DNA of 64,000 nucleotides from Alloascoidea africana (Eukaryota > Ascomycota > Alloascoideomycetes > Alloascoideales > Alloascoideaceae). Each line of letters begins with the position of its first letter. The stretch's first letter is position 1. Positions 54,409 to 64,000 of this stretch are shown in pieces. The stretch spans positions 368,845 through 432,844 of the forward strand of contig JAKTTT010000017.1 of the NCBI GenBank assembly GCA_030581615.1. Reading direction: 5' to 3'. A model generated the notes under the pieces. It was not told where the DNA came from, made no database searches, and worked only from the letters and a program-made list of their open reading frames with translations. The translations under genes were made by a program, and so were the position numbers.

Positions 54409-55731
54409 CTAATTGTCGCCTGTGGTTCTTCGGGCATTATTTGTAACTTTGGATATGGAAGACTTGTACCCGTCCCATTGAATCGGTTCAGTTTTGGCAA
54501 GCTTCTGTCTTTCTTCGTTATCATGTTCGTCTTCTCCTCGAAGCCGTTTAATATTTGAAACAACATCCCCGGGGACAAGGTTTGTCCCGGCGTTTTTCGC
54601 TCGATACCGTTCTACTTCTTCTTTATACCTTGGATCAAGTAGAATAATGCGCATGTGTTCTTCGAATTTGGACTCTTCGATTTCTTCTCCTGTAATTGGT
54701 GATACAACTGTTCTTTCTTTTCTCATTCCTTTCTTCGATCTCGTATAGCCGGCCTCACGGATTTTCACATTCTTACGGCTTGCTCTCATTGAAACTGTTG
54801 CTGGCTCAGTCGCAGCAGCAGCAGGCGGCGGCGGCGGCGGTGGTGGGATGGTTTCTGATGTGACCTCAAAGTCTGATCTTGGTTTTGGTGCCTCGGGCTC
54901 ATAATCTGGAGGCGCTTCTTCAATTCGTAATGCCCTACTTTTTTGTTCCAACGAAGAAAATTGAATCTCCATGAGAGAAAGTGGTAGTTGAAGTTCTGCT
55001 TCTCTATCTGCTTCTGTGAAATCTATGGTTTCAACGACGACAAAATCATTCCAGTCGATTCGGGCATACTCAACTTTTTCCAGCTCTTCCTCTTTCTCGC
55101 GTTTTGCTCGCTCATCCTTTTCGTATTGTTGATATTCTGCCCTCCTGTAGGCAGAACTCAACACTGACTGAACACTTTTCAAACCTTGATCGATTTTCGA
55201 CGTGATTTTACTCGTTGGGTTGAAAAGTTTCGAATATTGTGTTATGTACTCTTGAAGTAAAGGATTTAATGAATGTGAAGGTCGTAAAAAATCAAACTGA
55301 AAGTTCATCTTCTCCCTTTGATGCAGATTAGAAAGCCAATGTTTACCGTTTTTCGCAGCAAAAAGAGCAGTGACTTTTATCACATCCAGGTCTACAGCTG
55401 ATATCGGCGGTAACGTTACAGAAAATTCAAACTTTGGAGGCTCTTTTGGTCCATGGTCCTCAACATCACCATTTGTTGCTTCTGATGATGCTCCCTTGCT
55501 CCCACTCCGTCCTTCTCTATGCTCATTAAGTCTCCATTCATAGTATGGTCGAAATGGGTCATCAAGCACTAAAAATTGAAACCGATGGTCGTTCTGCCGT
55601 CGTTCTCGAATACGACTCTCAAAATGTGTTCCGTTTCTATTTACATACTCTACCGTAGTTTCAACTGTATCACGAACATCTTTGGGCGGGATAACTATTC
55701 CTGGCGGCGCGCTTGAAAGGTCAACAGCCAT
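54409..55731 (-). CDS. PRP21: Prp21/SF3A1, U2 snRNP SF3a subunit with two SURP domains
   Basis: Splicing factor of the SF3a complex that stabilises U2 snRNP at the branch site. From the ATG at 55731 it has 440 residues. Two SURP (SWAP) modules are visible: IPPKDVRDTVETTVEYVNRN and following (about 15-60), and DVIKVTALFAAKNGKHWLSN with FDFLRPSHSLNPLLQEYI (about 112-160). A charged linker, a Pro run in IPPPPPPPP (CCG-rich codons near 54825-54845) and a basic segment ending YRAKNAGTNLVPGDVV follow. It is shorter than human SF3A1 and lacks the ubiquitin-like domain, as in yeast. An in-frame ATG at 55854 would add 41 residues but lies only 90 bp from the divergent gene's start; I prefer 55731. Confidence 0.9.
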   Translation of the reverse strand: MAVDLSSAPPGIVIPPKDVRDTVETTVEYVNRNGTHFESRIRERRQNDHRFQFLVLDDPFRPYYEWRLNEHREGRSGSKGASSEATNGDVEDHGPKEPPKFEFSVTLPPISAVDLDVIKVTALFAAKNGKHWLSNLHQREKMNFQFDFLRPSHSLNPLLQEYITQYSKLFNPTSKITSKIDQGLKSVQSVLSSAYRRAEYQQYEKDERAKREKEEELEKVEYARIDWNDFVVVETIDFTEADREAELQLPLSLMEIQFSSLEQKSRALRIEEAPPDYEPEAPKPRSDFEVTSETIPPPPPPPPAAAATEPATVSMRASRKNVKIREAGYTRSKKGMRKERTVVSPITGEEIEESKFEEHMRIILLDPRYKEEVERYRAKNAGTNLVPGDVVSNIKRLRGEDEHDNEERQKLAKTEPIQWDGYKSSISKVTNNARRTTGDN

Positions 55732-55943
55732 TTTACTCTGCTTTGCTGTTCTGGCTGCTCTCAAAAGTGAAAGAGCTGGGGTTTTTCTCTCGTGATGATC
55801 CTCGGTTACCCCACCATGCCAGCAAGTAGTGATTTCCGAAATCTCCTGCCTCATCTTTCCCTTCTATTTCTATTTTGGCATCTCTTGAAGAGATAAACTA
55901 GCGTTTGGTTATTTTCGGATTTAATATTGTTTCTCTTCCTACA

Positions 55944-57786
55944 ATGAAGTTAGTGGTTTCCACTGATGCCACTGGCGGATTGGCTGGTACGCTTGTGAGG
56001 CTGATTTTCGAAACTAGACCACAGTGGAAACCGAAGGATTAACGGCGGCGTTTCTCGTGTTTTAATAGTGGTGGACTTTGAAAAGTTAGAGCTGGATCAA
56101 AAGAGCTCAAGCAAAGATATCAATAAAGGGATCACGCGATTTGGTAATGAGGGTATTTCGTCCTATGTGCAGAAAATGATTTACATAAAGCAAGGGCAAA
56201 GCGAATATGTAAGATCCTGTTTTCTCCCATCATCGGATTTGTTTAATCTCTAACTATGCTACCTGTTCTAGATTGCCGCTGCAAGAAGATGGGGCATCGT
56301 CCAACTCTACGATGTGAATAAGAACTTTGAGCTGATCAAGGAATGGAAAGGAGCGTCGGTAAAGAAGGATGACGCTATATCTGCTCTACAATATGCGAAC
56401 GGAAAGCTCTGTAGTTGTAGTATCGAGGGCAAGGTTGCTGTGAGAGACATCACAGATGATGACAGCGACTTTAGCTACCTTGTCGCAGTAAGCATCAAGC
56501 GTTTGTGTTCTGAGAAAGAAAAAAAAAGAAGATCAGCTTTAACAATGACGTTATACTAGGAGATCAAGAGCCCAGTTAATGCTTTTCGATTGCACCCTAA
56601 CCAGCCAGGAATAGCAGCCGCTGGAGGAAAGGACAACGATGTCGAAATAGTACGTTTATACCATCCAATAGCACCAATAACCAGCCTTACAGGAAGTAGT
56701 GGAAGCAGGTATTCCTCCATGGTTTTGAGTGTTAATGCGGATTATGAGTTCAGAAGTAACCCTATAGGTCCTGGGTTTGTGTCCACAAGCAAACTAAAAG
56801 CAATATGGAAGGCTCGGGACAACCAAAGAGACGAGATATCAAATGAATACCATCCATGCTGGGTTAGTGATATCCAGTTTCTGGAATTGGATCGACCTCG
56901 AACAGACGGGTGGAGGATAGCAACATGCTCCAGGTTTGGAGTGATCAATATCTATGAGACCCGGATGTCGAGAAGACCCATAATCAAAGTGGAAGTATCC
57001 GATCACCCACTAATCAACTTGACTCTGGGACCCGATGAAAGGACACTGTGGTTTTCAGATTCGTTTCGGACTGTTGGCTACATTGACGCCTATTATGATA
57101 ATAACAAGCCTGCCTCTGAGCAAGTTAAAAAGTTTTCTTGTGACCCAGGCTCTCTAGTTGCGTTCGATATGGTTTTCTCAGATAAAGCAGAAAACACCCC
57201 ACAAGAAGACACGAGTAGCAATCAGACTGCTGATAATCATTCCCGTGCCGCCGCACTACCATCGACCGATACCGATCCATCTCCGACCTCTCTATCGAAT
57301 TTCCTCTCGTCTATATCCCTAGCTTCCAATGGTCTTGGTCCATCTGGTCCAGAAATCCAAGTGGTTCAACCAAATGCGTGTACATCTACATCAAATGTTT
57401 TACTGGTTAGTGGGGGGTTGGATAGAAAACTGCACTTTTATCACCTCTATCAAAAGGAGGCTTCCCTGGCACGCGCCCAAACTTTCCAATCTTCTCTGTA
57501 CAATGTATCGCGAAATGATAGATGTTGGACAGTAGCGTGCAAGATTTTGAAGTTGGATCTCGGCTCAAAAGTTTCGAATGTAGTGGTGATTGGAGATGAA
57601 GGTGTCACTTTCCCTTCTCAAGAACAGCAATCAGAGGTAATCAACCGAGTGGAACGCAGCAGCGCTGGAAGAAATAAACTGAGTATGGCTCTAAAACATA
57701 AACTGATAGAGAGCAACGATGATGATGATGATGATAAAGTAAATGGTTCTGATTGTGTTAGACTATCCAAAAGGCAAAGAACATGA
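55944..57786 (+). CDS. NSA1: Nsa1/WDR74-like ribosome biogenesis WD40 protein (4 exons)
   Basis: Nucleolar WD40 protein that in yeast joins pre-60S particles and is removed by the AAA-ATPase Rix7. Exons 55944-55986, 56069-56208, 56272-56487 and 56560-57786, in all 541 residues. Donors GTACGC, GTAAGA and GTAAGC; branch boxes ATTAACG and CTAACTA; acceptors TAG. The start reads MKLVVSTDATGGLAV. Supporting family features are KLKAIWKARDN followed by HPCWVSDIQFLE and TDGWRIATCSRFGVINIYETR, and late NVLLVSGGLDRKLHFYHL, in the order seen in Nsa1. A Ser/Thr/Asn-rich insertion (about 350-405) and a C-terminal Asp run with basic residues are lineage-specific. No sharp catalytic motif exists in this family, so confidence is moderate. 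Divergent from PRP21. Confidence 0.75.
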
Positions 57787-59477
57787 GATTCTAATTCGGT
57801 ATAATGTTCAGGTTTCGTCCGCTCGTTCGCTTTTTTTTTTGGTTTCCCCTAAGTATATCAGCATTTGCTTATATTAATGGTTTATGTGCTTTAACAATGT
57901 TAATATGACATTCTTCCTTTATTATCAATTGTTATTGGTTTATATTTCACAGGTATGTTTGGATAGTTCTTGCTTGTCCCTTTTGTTCATTTTTTCGATG
58001 ACTCTTATTGTTATTTATTTATTTTTAGTTACTACTTAGACATCTGGTTGAACAATCTCGATTATGTGTGACTGTAGTGACTTGTGAATCAAGTATTGGA
58101 GGATTTTTTTGTCATTTTTTTTTGTCTGTTTACCGAGTAGTATATACGCACTGTTAAAAATCAAATGTTTATGCGAATGCTTTGAGTTTTCACAAGTCTA
58201 CTATTTCTTTCTAAAATGAAGTAGTAGTCATTATTCTAGACAGGTTATATGTCTCCTTTCACCCTCTCTTCTACAACGAAAAATGGATAAAGACATTCTA
58301 TTTGCAATATCGTTTTCTACAAGCTAAACCAAACTGACGCGGTTCGAGTTATTATAAATGATGTTTTCACTACGAATATAAAGTATTCTTGGCCTTTTAT
58401 ATTGTTGTAAAAGGTAATTCAACACACAAACCCAAGCTTCTCCGTAGGCTCTACCATAAGCGAATAAGACAACGACGCACCGTGAAATAGAGTGGATATA
58501 TTTTACAGGCTTTAGAACCCCCCCTCACTGATATTATATATCAAAAGGAAATTTTAAGAGTGCTTCTCTTTGATTGTTGACGACGTTGAGTATGAATTGA
58601 CATTTTCTAATTGGTGCATATTCCATTTTGGGCCTTTTTTAAGAGTTAAGAAACTGTTTATGTTTAGGACATTGTTCTTTCATTACTTGAAGTAAGCAAT
58701 TTTGATTCAAAAGGAGAATGCGTGGCTATCTGTAAGGATAAAAGATTTCCAGGAAAACAAAGGTCTACTAAGAACTATAAAATCTTTCTTCTTATCAAAT
58801 ATTATAAAAACAGGGGGAAAATCAGCGCCACTCAAAACATATGACGTAATGCGCAAAAACTTTATGACCTCTGCTTGCCTGTTTTACCATTTATGAAAAC
58901 TTTTGGAGAAGAGATTGGTGATTCGGGTATGACCGAAAGTCTCCAAATATGACTGTCCTCTCTCTCAAACCTTCAGCAGAAGAAGGATTCTGAACAAAGC
59001 TGTGAAGTACAGGAGCAACAGTTCTTGGAAATAGACACTTCTGGACGACTACTACAAGCATGTGCTATTTTCTAAATCATATTTATTCTCTACTTGAATT
59101 GCCAAGACTTCGAGGAAACATATACTCATTATCATTAGAACTATAGGTGTGGAACAATGACCAAAGGGACAAATGTCAAGTTCGGGTCTTGTGCCAAAAA
59201 GCTTAGACTCTTTATCTGCATAACAACTCTATTAGATAAAATGCATGGGACAAAAAACAAAGGGTAACTGAATCCAAAACTTTCGTGTCTAGTTGTTCAT
59301 GAGTTGTTGTCCGCAAATAATAGACAAAAAAAAAAAGAGCTCATTCAAATTTCTATCCCCTATTAACCATTTCGTTGAATAAATCTTATACTACATAGAA
59401 AAAAAAAGTGGTGAACACTTGTCCGTGAGACTACCCCAGTTTTCCATTCTCATTGTCTTCTCCTTCATGCCATACAA
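57787..59477. other. Intergenic region between convergent NSA1 and the protease-like gene
   Basis: About 1.7 kb, AT-rich, with scattered short frames none of which resembles a known protein. No tRNA-like promoter boxes or snoRNA boxes stood out. Confidence 0.45.
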
Positions 59478-61097
59478 CTAGTTGTTGTTTTCTTGATATG
59501 GTGGAGGATTTCGTTGCCTGTCGTATACTGGTGGACGAGGATCTAGGCTAGGGAAGTTGGTTGGATTGGCCTCGGTGGAGCTGCTAGCATCATGGACGGA
59601 GGTGGTCCTATTGTGTGTTGGAAGAGGAGGAGTAATGGGACGAGCAATTCCTGCGAGTCTGAATGCTTCGTCAAGACTGACATTATTAGGAATTGGTGCC
59701 ATTTCGATATTATTAGCTTGATCTGGCTGTGCTTCTAGGTTGATTTGAGCTGGCTGTGCTTCTAGGTTAGCAGGAGGATCTCTTCTGAACCACTGGGTTG
59801 GGGTCACCAAAGCTCGAAGCCAACGTCTGACACGACGGGAATGCCATAACGCTTTTAAAAATACCCATATGACCCATAAGATTATCCATAGAACAATCAG
59901 TTCACCAATAAGATAGACCAGCATAAGGATTATGAGCAGACGATACTTTTCCCAAATGGTTTTCTTCTTTGGTTGAGGGTATAGCGACCCAAAATTCCAC
60001 TCTGGTCGAAGCTGCTCAAGATCACCCACGTTGCAATTATCGCCTTTGCAAGCTTCAGCAAAATTCAAAGAGGTTGTGGTATAGTCCCAGACAAGGTAAT
60101 GCCAGTGAGCAGCATAAAACCCGAGCACTACAGTAGGTGAAGAATCTGGATAGCCCAATTCGGAGATTGGCGCTATAGGCAGAGCACATGTTTCATTGGC
60201 ATAAGGATTAATTTTGAAATCGGACAGCGAAAAGTTCATGCTTTTGTTAACAGCAAGTTCGAGGCTAAAATTGCCCTTAAGTTTCCCGAACGTGTTGCAG
60301 TCAAGTACATACTCCCCATTTGAGTCAGGTTCATTGACATTATAGGTGTCAAGCAACGTCTGAAGTATTTTCTTGGGCAAGTGAATGTAATTGGTATCAT
60401 TGAATCGGAGTGTAAGGTTTGAGAACAAGTCTGCCCTGCCTCCATTGCTGATGGAGGCTTTAATGTTAGCGATGGACGGAAACACTCTGTGGTTTTGATC
60501 CCCATCTGACTTGTTGCTTTGGAAAAGAACGCTTTCGAAAGAGGAAACGGACAAGTTTGGATATATTCCTCCAATTGCAAACTTTCCTGTGAAGTCGTAT
60601 TTTCCCAGCCATAAAGAGACAGCATTTATCATCGTTAAATTATTATTATCCAAAATCTCCGGCAGGTTGGAGTCACCAATGGTCGAAGGCCCTGATATCG
60701 ACAAGAAAGAGTGATTATAGAAGTTGGAAGAGTTGCCTGAGTTGATATTGTGTTCTCCGATCGTCAACTCCATATTTACGTCCTGACCACTCCCCATTGT
60801 CACGATATCACGAACCACAAGGCCGGCATCGTCGTCATCTTTCAGGATCGAAGCGGATGATGAATCTTCAATTGAGTATGTAATTCCTTCGCAATCTGGA
60901 TTTTCGTTTTCACAAAACGACGCGTTCTTAGAAATGATGTAGGAAAAGTCGTGGTCAAAAGAGAGGTCCATCTTGACATTTTGGGGAGGTGTGCCAACCT
61001 TGAGCTCCATATGGACTGGTACATTTTTCATGTGGCGGTCTGCAAAGGACAGAGAAGCTAGCCCTAATAGAGCCACGATCAGGCTTCTTAGTATCAT
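59478..61097 (-). CDS. Degenerate aspartyl-protease-fold type I membrane protein with PPxY motifs
   Basis: 539 residues. A signal peptide is clear (about 1-19, cleavage near SFA). The lumenal part has the pepsin/yapsin (family A1) opening VPVHMELKVGTPPQNVKMD (27-45), but the first catalytic DTG is replaced by DLSF/FDHDFS (44-52), and the second region reads NDTNYIHLPKKIL (233-245) with Asn in place of the glycine. Conserved A1 fold pieces such as LWLGKYDFTGKFAIGGI and TVVLGFYAAHWHYLVWD remain, with many N-glycosylation sequons. A transmembrane helix (about 386-414) and a basic flank are followed by a 120-residue cytoplasmic tail with a NLEAQP repeat and two PPxY motifs, PPVY (522-525) and PPPY (531-534). 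Probably not a protease; perhaps a receptor or Rsp5 adaptor. Confidence 0.82.
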   Translation of the reverse strand: MILRSLIVALLGLASLSFADRHMKNVPVHMELKVGTPPQNVKMDLSFDHDFSYIISKNASFCENENPDCEGITYSIEDSSSASILKDDDDAGLVVRDIVTMGSGQDVNMELTIGEHNINSGNSSNFYNHSFLSISGPSTIGDSNLPEILDNNNLTMINAVSLWLGKYDFTGKFAIGGIYPNLSVSSFESVLFQSNKSDGDQNHRVFPSIANIKASISNGGRADLFSNLTLRFNDTNYIHLPKKILQTLLDTYNVNEPDSNGEYVLDCNTFGKLKGNFSLELAVNKSMNFSLSDFKINPYANETCALPIAPISELGYPDSSPTVVLGFYAAHWHYLVWDYTTTSLNFAEACKGDNCNVGDLEQLRPEWNFGSLYPQPKKKTIWEKYRLLIILMLVYLIGELIVLWIILWVIWVFLKALWHSRRVRRWLRALVTPTQWFRRDPPANLEAQPAQINLEAQPDQANNIEMAPIPNNVSLDEAFRLAGIARPITPPLPTHNRTTSVHDASSSTEANPTNFPSLDPRPPVYDRQRNPPPYQENNN

Positions 61098-63767
61098 TGC
61101 GATGTGAGATGTGAGATGTTACTACAGCAGCAGGGGAGTAAAGAAGAAGGAGAAGAAGAGAAAGAGAAGTAGAAGTAGAAAGACTAGAAGTAGGAGACTG
61201 GTGCAGAAAATAGGACAGGGCCCGATTTATATACGACAGCGCTCAGGGTCATCCCGTTGTTACAATGCAAAGGGGCGATATGGAGGAACTTAGTTTGTGC
61301 TCTCTGCCGCTTCAAAGACCGCTGGCTCGCACACGCGGCGGGCCCAACTTTCTTCAAATGCCCCCGGCGCCGTCTCCGGCCTGGCCCCCCAAATCCTGGG
61401 GCCTGGGGCCTGGGGTCTGGAGAGCCAGAGCCTGGGGCCGCTGGACCGTGCGACTCGCCTTGCGTGCCGCGGCCGTTGGACTGAACTGCCTCCTGAGACC
61501 TCGGGCCCGGGGGAAAAACGGTGATGCCATTTGCTTTTGCTACTGCTCTTATCTCCAGGATGAAAAGTCCCTTCTCCGACGGCTCCGAGGAGAAACAAAC
61601 ATCACCCTTGTCATTGCCTTGATGAGACAATCCTTTATCTGCCAGTGGTTGCTTGGCCATGCTTTACTCAGGGGCCGTTCACTTGGGACCCCAGCTTAGC
61701 GTTAAAGTTTCCTTTCCTTGTGTCAGATGTGACATTGTTGATCTACACCAGAGACATTTCTAATCATCTGAAACCTATCTGAAAGCTTATTGATGAGCCA
61801 GCTCAGTGTCGACAAAGCACAACGTTTTTGTCGTCAGCCAGGACAGAGAGACAACCAACCCAATCCAGTTTCTATTAGTGCGCCGCACCACTGTTCGACA
61901 CATACGTCCCTGAACCTTATCCCTTTATTAGGAGTAAAGTTTTGTTCTACCTCCAAACCTTGTGCCAATTTCTAAGCTGCTTGTTTTTTTTCTTTCACAA
62001 AGACTTGTTTTTGACATTTCTTTTGGAAACGTTAATTGCAATTATGCTGTACCCATTCTATTTCCCTCGAGGTTGTCATCAGGATAGGAACAGGAAACAG
62101 CATCTGTCATACTGCATTTGGATTAGAGGCACTCCACACACGAGACAAGATGATACTACTGGAACTATTAAATTTCATCGGATTTTGCAATTAATTTCTA
62201 GTTAAAAATACACAGTAAACAACTCCACCTAGAAGAACTTCTTAGATTTTTTACAATTTCAAAACGTGGATGGTAGTGTAAAAAGCACATTATGTATAAC
62301 ATTCCTTTTCTGATTTGTTGCTCCATTCATAAGGTAAGAAAATTGCCATGTGCCCTGGGCAAGAGCTAAACCTCATAGTACCTCTGTTACAAACACCCAA
62401 CAGAGCCTTGTACTTTGCATAGACATCCACTCGTCTAACCATGCCACAGTCGAACCACCAGTACATACCAAGTGTGACCCAAAGACTGAGCGTGTGGGTC
62501 GTAAAGATTAACCGCTTTATAATAATCTTGAGAATATTTTCATTGGTGGAAGCAGTGAGTTCAAAGCGTGAGCTTGTTAAAGGTGCTCGGATCTTCCAAT
62601 GTTCCGGGAGACATCTCTAAGCAGTATTAGCCAGACAAAGTGGAGAGGCAATTCCAGGATTAGTGGCTATGTGGACGGGTGGGCGATCGACAGGATTCAC
62701 AAAACACATGTTTGTTTTTCAAAGATGGATTCGCCATTGCTGGCCAACCCTTCCATCGAGATGCATGTCCACAATTACCGCCGCCACCAACCCCTCCAAT
62801 ACAAAAACAAAAGCATTGCCCGTCTTGAATCCATTCCAATCCGTTCTAGCTCAATTGATATCTCCGTTGACTCATCGTACAAATTATTCAAGTAGCCAGG
62901 ATATAACTGGTTTTTGATTTTCCAGCTTTTCCAATAGCATTGATGTTAACTGCTTTGCGCACTTCATATTGTGCTGAACCGCTCCTGCAGTGGACATCAT
63001 CGTTCAGTACCAAGAAAAGCAATGCTTGAATTGTTCACGCAATGCTTAAACAGATTGCATCCCCTTTTCTTGCATAAAGTATGCTTACAAAAGCAGAGGA
63101 CGAGTAAAAACACACAGAAATGGCATTCTCTTAAGGAGTACAAAACATGAGGGTAATGGATAGTGACCACAAACCCATTCTCACTCGTGAGTTTTCCAGT
63201 GTCAGGGTATAAAATGATACTCAAGTAATCCTTAACCGAAAAGAACTTAAACATGACAATTACGAAAAAAGCACAAGCGGTCAAACATCTCAAGTGGTGA
63301 TTTTGTCAGTCACCCCCTTTTCATGCTCTTGAATCTTTCTATTGAGTCGCAAAATACGGAAAGAAAACAAACAAGTTGAGGTCAAAATACATAACTAAAA
63401 AGAATATTACACAATAGTTTAGAATTGAGTAATATCAAAAATTACACATGAATTGTGGGAAAAATTGGATCAAGAACATCAGGTTTAAAATAGTTCTATC
63501 AGAGGAAAAATTCACTGTTCACTTAACTCTTGGTGGACTATCTAAGTGTGTAATCCATGTCATGACTACGTATAATTCAGCACCAAAACAGATTACACCC
63601 AAAAATGTAAAGGATCCAAAGATCATAATGTCAAATAAAAAAATAGCATTAGTTATTAAATGTTGAAATAGTTTTCTAAAAGCAAACACAAAACTAGGTG
63701 ACAAAAGGAACGTGAAAATCTCACAAGCTATCATTCATTAATATAGTTTACTCAAAATAAAAAAAGC
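61098..63767. other. Intergenic region, about 2.7 kb, with a GC island
   Basis: The left end is the purine-rich leader of the protease-like gene (AGAAG runs near 61140-61200 and the TATA-like TTTATATA at 61224-61231). A GC-rich island with a short CTGGGGC tandem repeat lies at about 61310-61520. The rest is AT-rich to 63767. Overlapping open frames exist on both strands across the island, but none resembles a known protein. Confidence 0.45.
61310..61520. repeat. GC-rich island with CCTGGGG tandem units
   Basis: GC is far above the surroundings. CCTGGGG recurs four times around 61398-61437. Similar isolated GC islands occur at 33450-34050 and 45720-45845, in each case upstream of a gene start. 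Confidence 0.6.
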
Positions 63768-64000
63768 CTAGGCATGGCTTTCCAATGCCTCTTGGGACCC
63801 GGCAATTGGATTGGTTCCATCTTCATTCTGATCCAATTCAGTGATGCCCGTATCTTCCTGGACGTCGTCTTCTAGAGCCTCGGGCCCATGTGCGATCCAC
63901 CGCTTGAATCTCAGGGTGGCCGCATTGGCCGCGCTGTTCACGCCGCTCAGGGTGCTCAGGGTGCTCGCGTTGCTCGCGTTGGTTACGCTGGCCTTGCTCG
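63768..64000 (-). CDS. C-terminal end of an unidentified protein, 5' partial
   Basis: A minus-strand frame is open from the right edge to a TAG at 63770-63768 and encodes at least 76 residues. The first part is Ser/Asn/Ala/Thr-rich with a repeat (NASNAS, TLSTLSG) encoded by GC-rich codons, followed by LRFKRWIAHGPEALEDDV and an acidic end, EDTGITELDQNEDG. Codon composition is unlike the AT-rich flank, which supports coding. I recognise no family; the start and most of the protein lie outside the window. Confidence 0.5.
   Translation of the reverse strand, partial: SKASVTNASNASTLSTLSGVNSAANAATLRFKRWIAHGPEALEDDVQEDTGITELDQNEDGTNPIAGSQEALESHA

Noticed and set aside
55732-55854. 41-residue N-terminal extension of PRP21
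   Set aside because: It starts at a true ATG, but the segment has no SF3A1-like sequence and would leave only 90 bp to the divergent NSA1 start. It remains possible.
61184-61699. Frames of 144 and 158 codons on opposite strands across the GC island
   Set aside because: Both arise from the stop-poor GC island, match no family and overlap the promoter of the protease-like gene.
62599-62895. 98-codon plus-strand frame
   Set aside because: Begins with ATG, but no family resemblance, a second frame overlaps it, and no promoter or splice context supports it.
1-64000. tRNA, 5S rRNA, snRNA, transposon and CRISPR signals
   Set aside because: By eye I found no paired A/B-box tRNA promoters, no U1, U2, U4, U5 or U6 signatures, no LTRs or transposase/reverse-transcriptase motifs and no spaced repeats of CRISPR type. 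A tRNAscan or covariance search could still find weak cases.

Overview
The window is nuclear DNA of an ascomycete budding yeast (Saccharomycotina). The orthologue set (YCG1, ASC1, CSE1, MTO1, HAP2, VRG4, ADE5,7, DHH1, STE7, PUF3, ISY1, CYC1, LAS1, UTR1, PEX19, REI1, PRP21, NSA1) and the splice signals (GTAAGT/GTATGT/GTGAGT donors, CTAAC branch boxes just upstream of the acceptor) both fit this. CTG encodes leucine at invariant positions (e.g. 49679-49681 in the NAD kinase), so it is not a CUG-Ser or CUG-Ala yeast. Intron density is high for budding yeast: I reconstruct 22 introns in 11 protein genes plus two in a non-coding RNA gene. That suggests a deep-branching, intron-rich lineage; I cannot name the species. 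There is one assembly gap (10 N at 25696-25705).

Layout. 1-28.9 kb is compact: the C-terminal part of condensin YCG1, a single-span membrane protein, ASC1 (with the U24 snoRNA in an intron), CSE1, MTO1, an aminotransferase, HAP2, VRG4, a mitochondrial carrier, ADE5,7, DHH1, STE7 and a RING-CH membrane protein. 28.9-41.8 kb is sparse: PUF3 lies between two stretches of about 5 kb of simple repeats, homopolymers and GC islands in which I recognise no gene. 41.8-57.8 kb is compact again: a bacterial-type DIP1984-family gene, ISY1, a short-chain dehydrogenase, CYC1, a spliced non-coding host gene carrying U14 snoRNA, LAS1, NAD kinase, PEX19, REI1, PRP21 and NSA1. 57.8-64 kb holds a degenerate aspartyl-protease-like membrane protein and, at the right edge, the C terminus of an unidentified minus-strand gene.

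Several genes share pathways. Ribosome biogenesis and translation are represented by LAS1, NSA1, REI1, U14, U24, ASC1, PUF3 and DHH1. Splicing is represented by ISY1 and PRP21. Respiration is represented by CYC1, HAP2 (whose complex binds CCAAT, and two CCAAT boxes lie upstream of CYC1), MTO1 and the mitochondrial carrier.

The most interesting items are the U14 snoRNA inside an intron of a spliced, apparently non-coding transcript, with a possible second C/D snoRNA in the preceding intron; U24 in the ASC1 intron with one of its two antisense elements not visible; microexons of 10 nt (ASC1) and 9 nt (carrier); a protease-fold membrane protein that has lost both catalytic motifs and gained two PPxY motifs; a bacterial-family gene; and an abrupt GC jump inside the NAD kinase gene.
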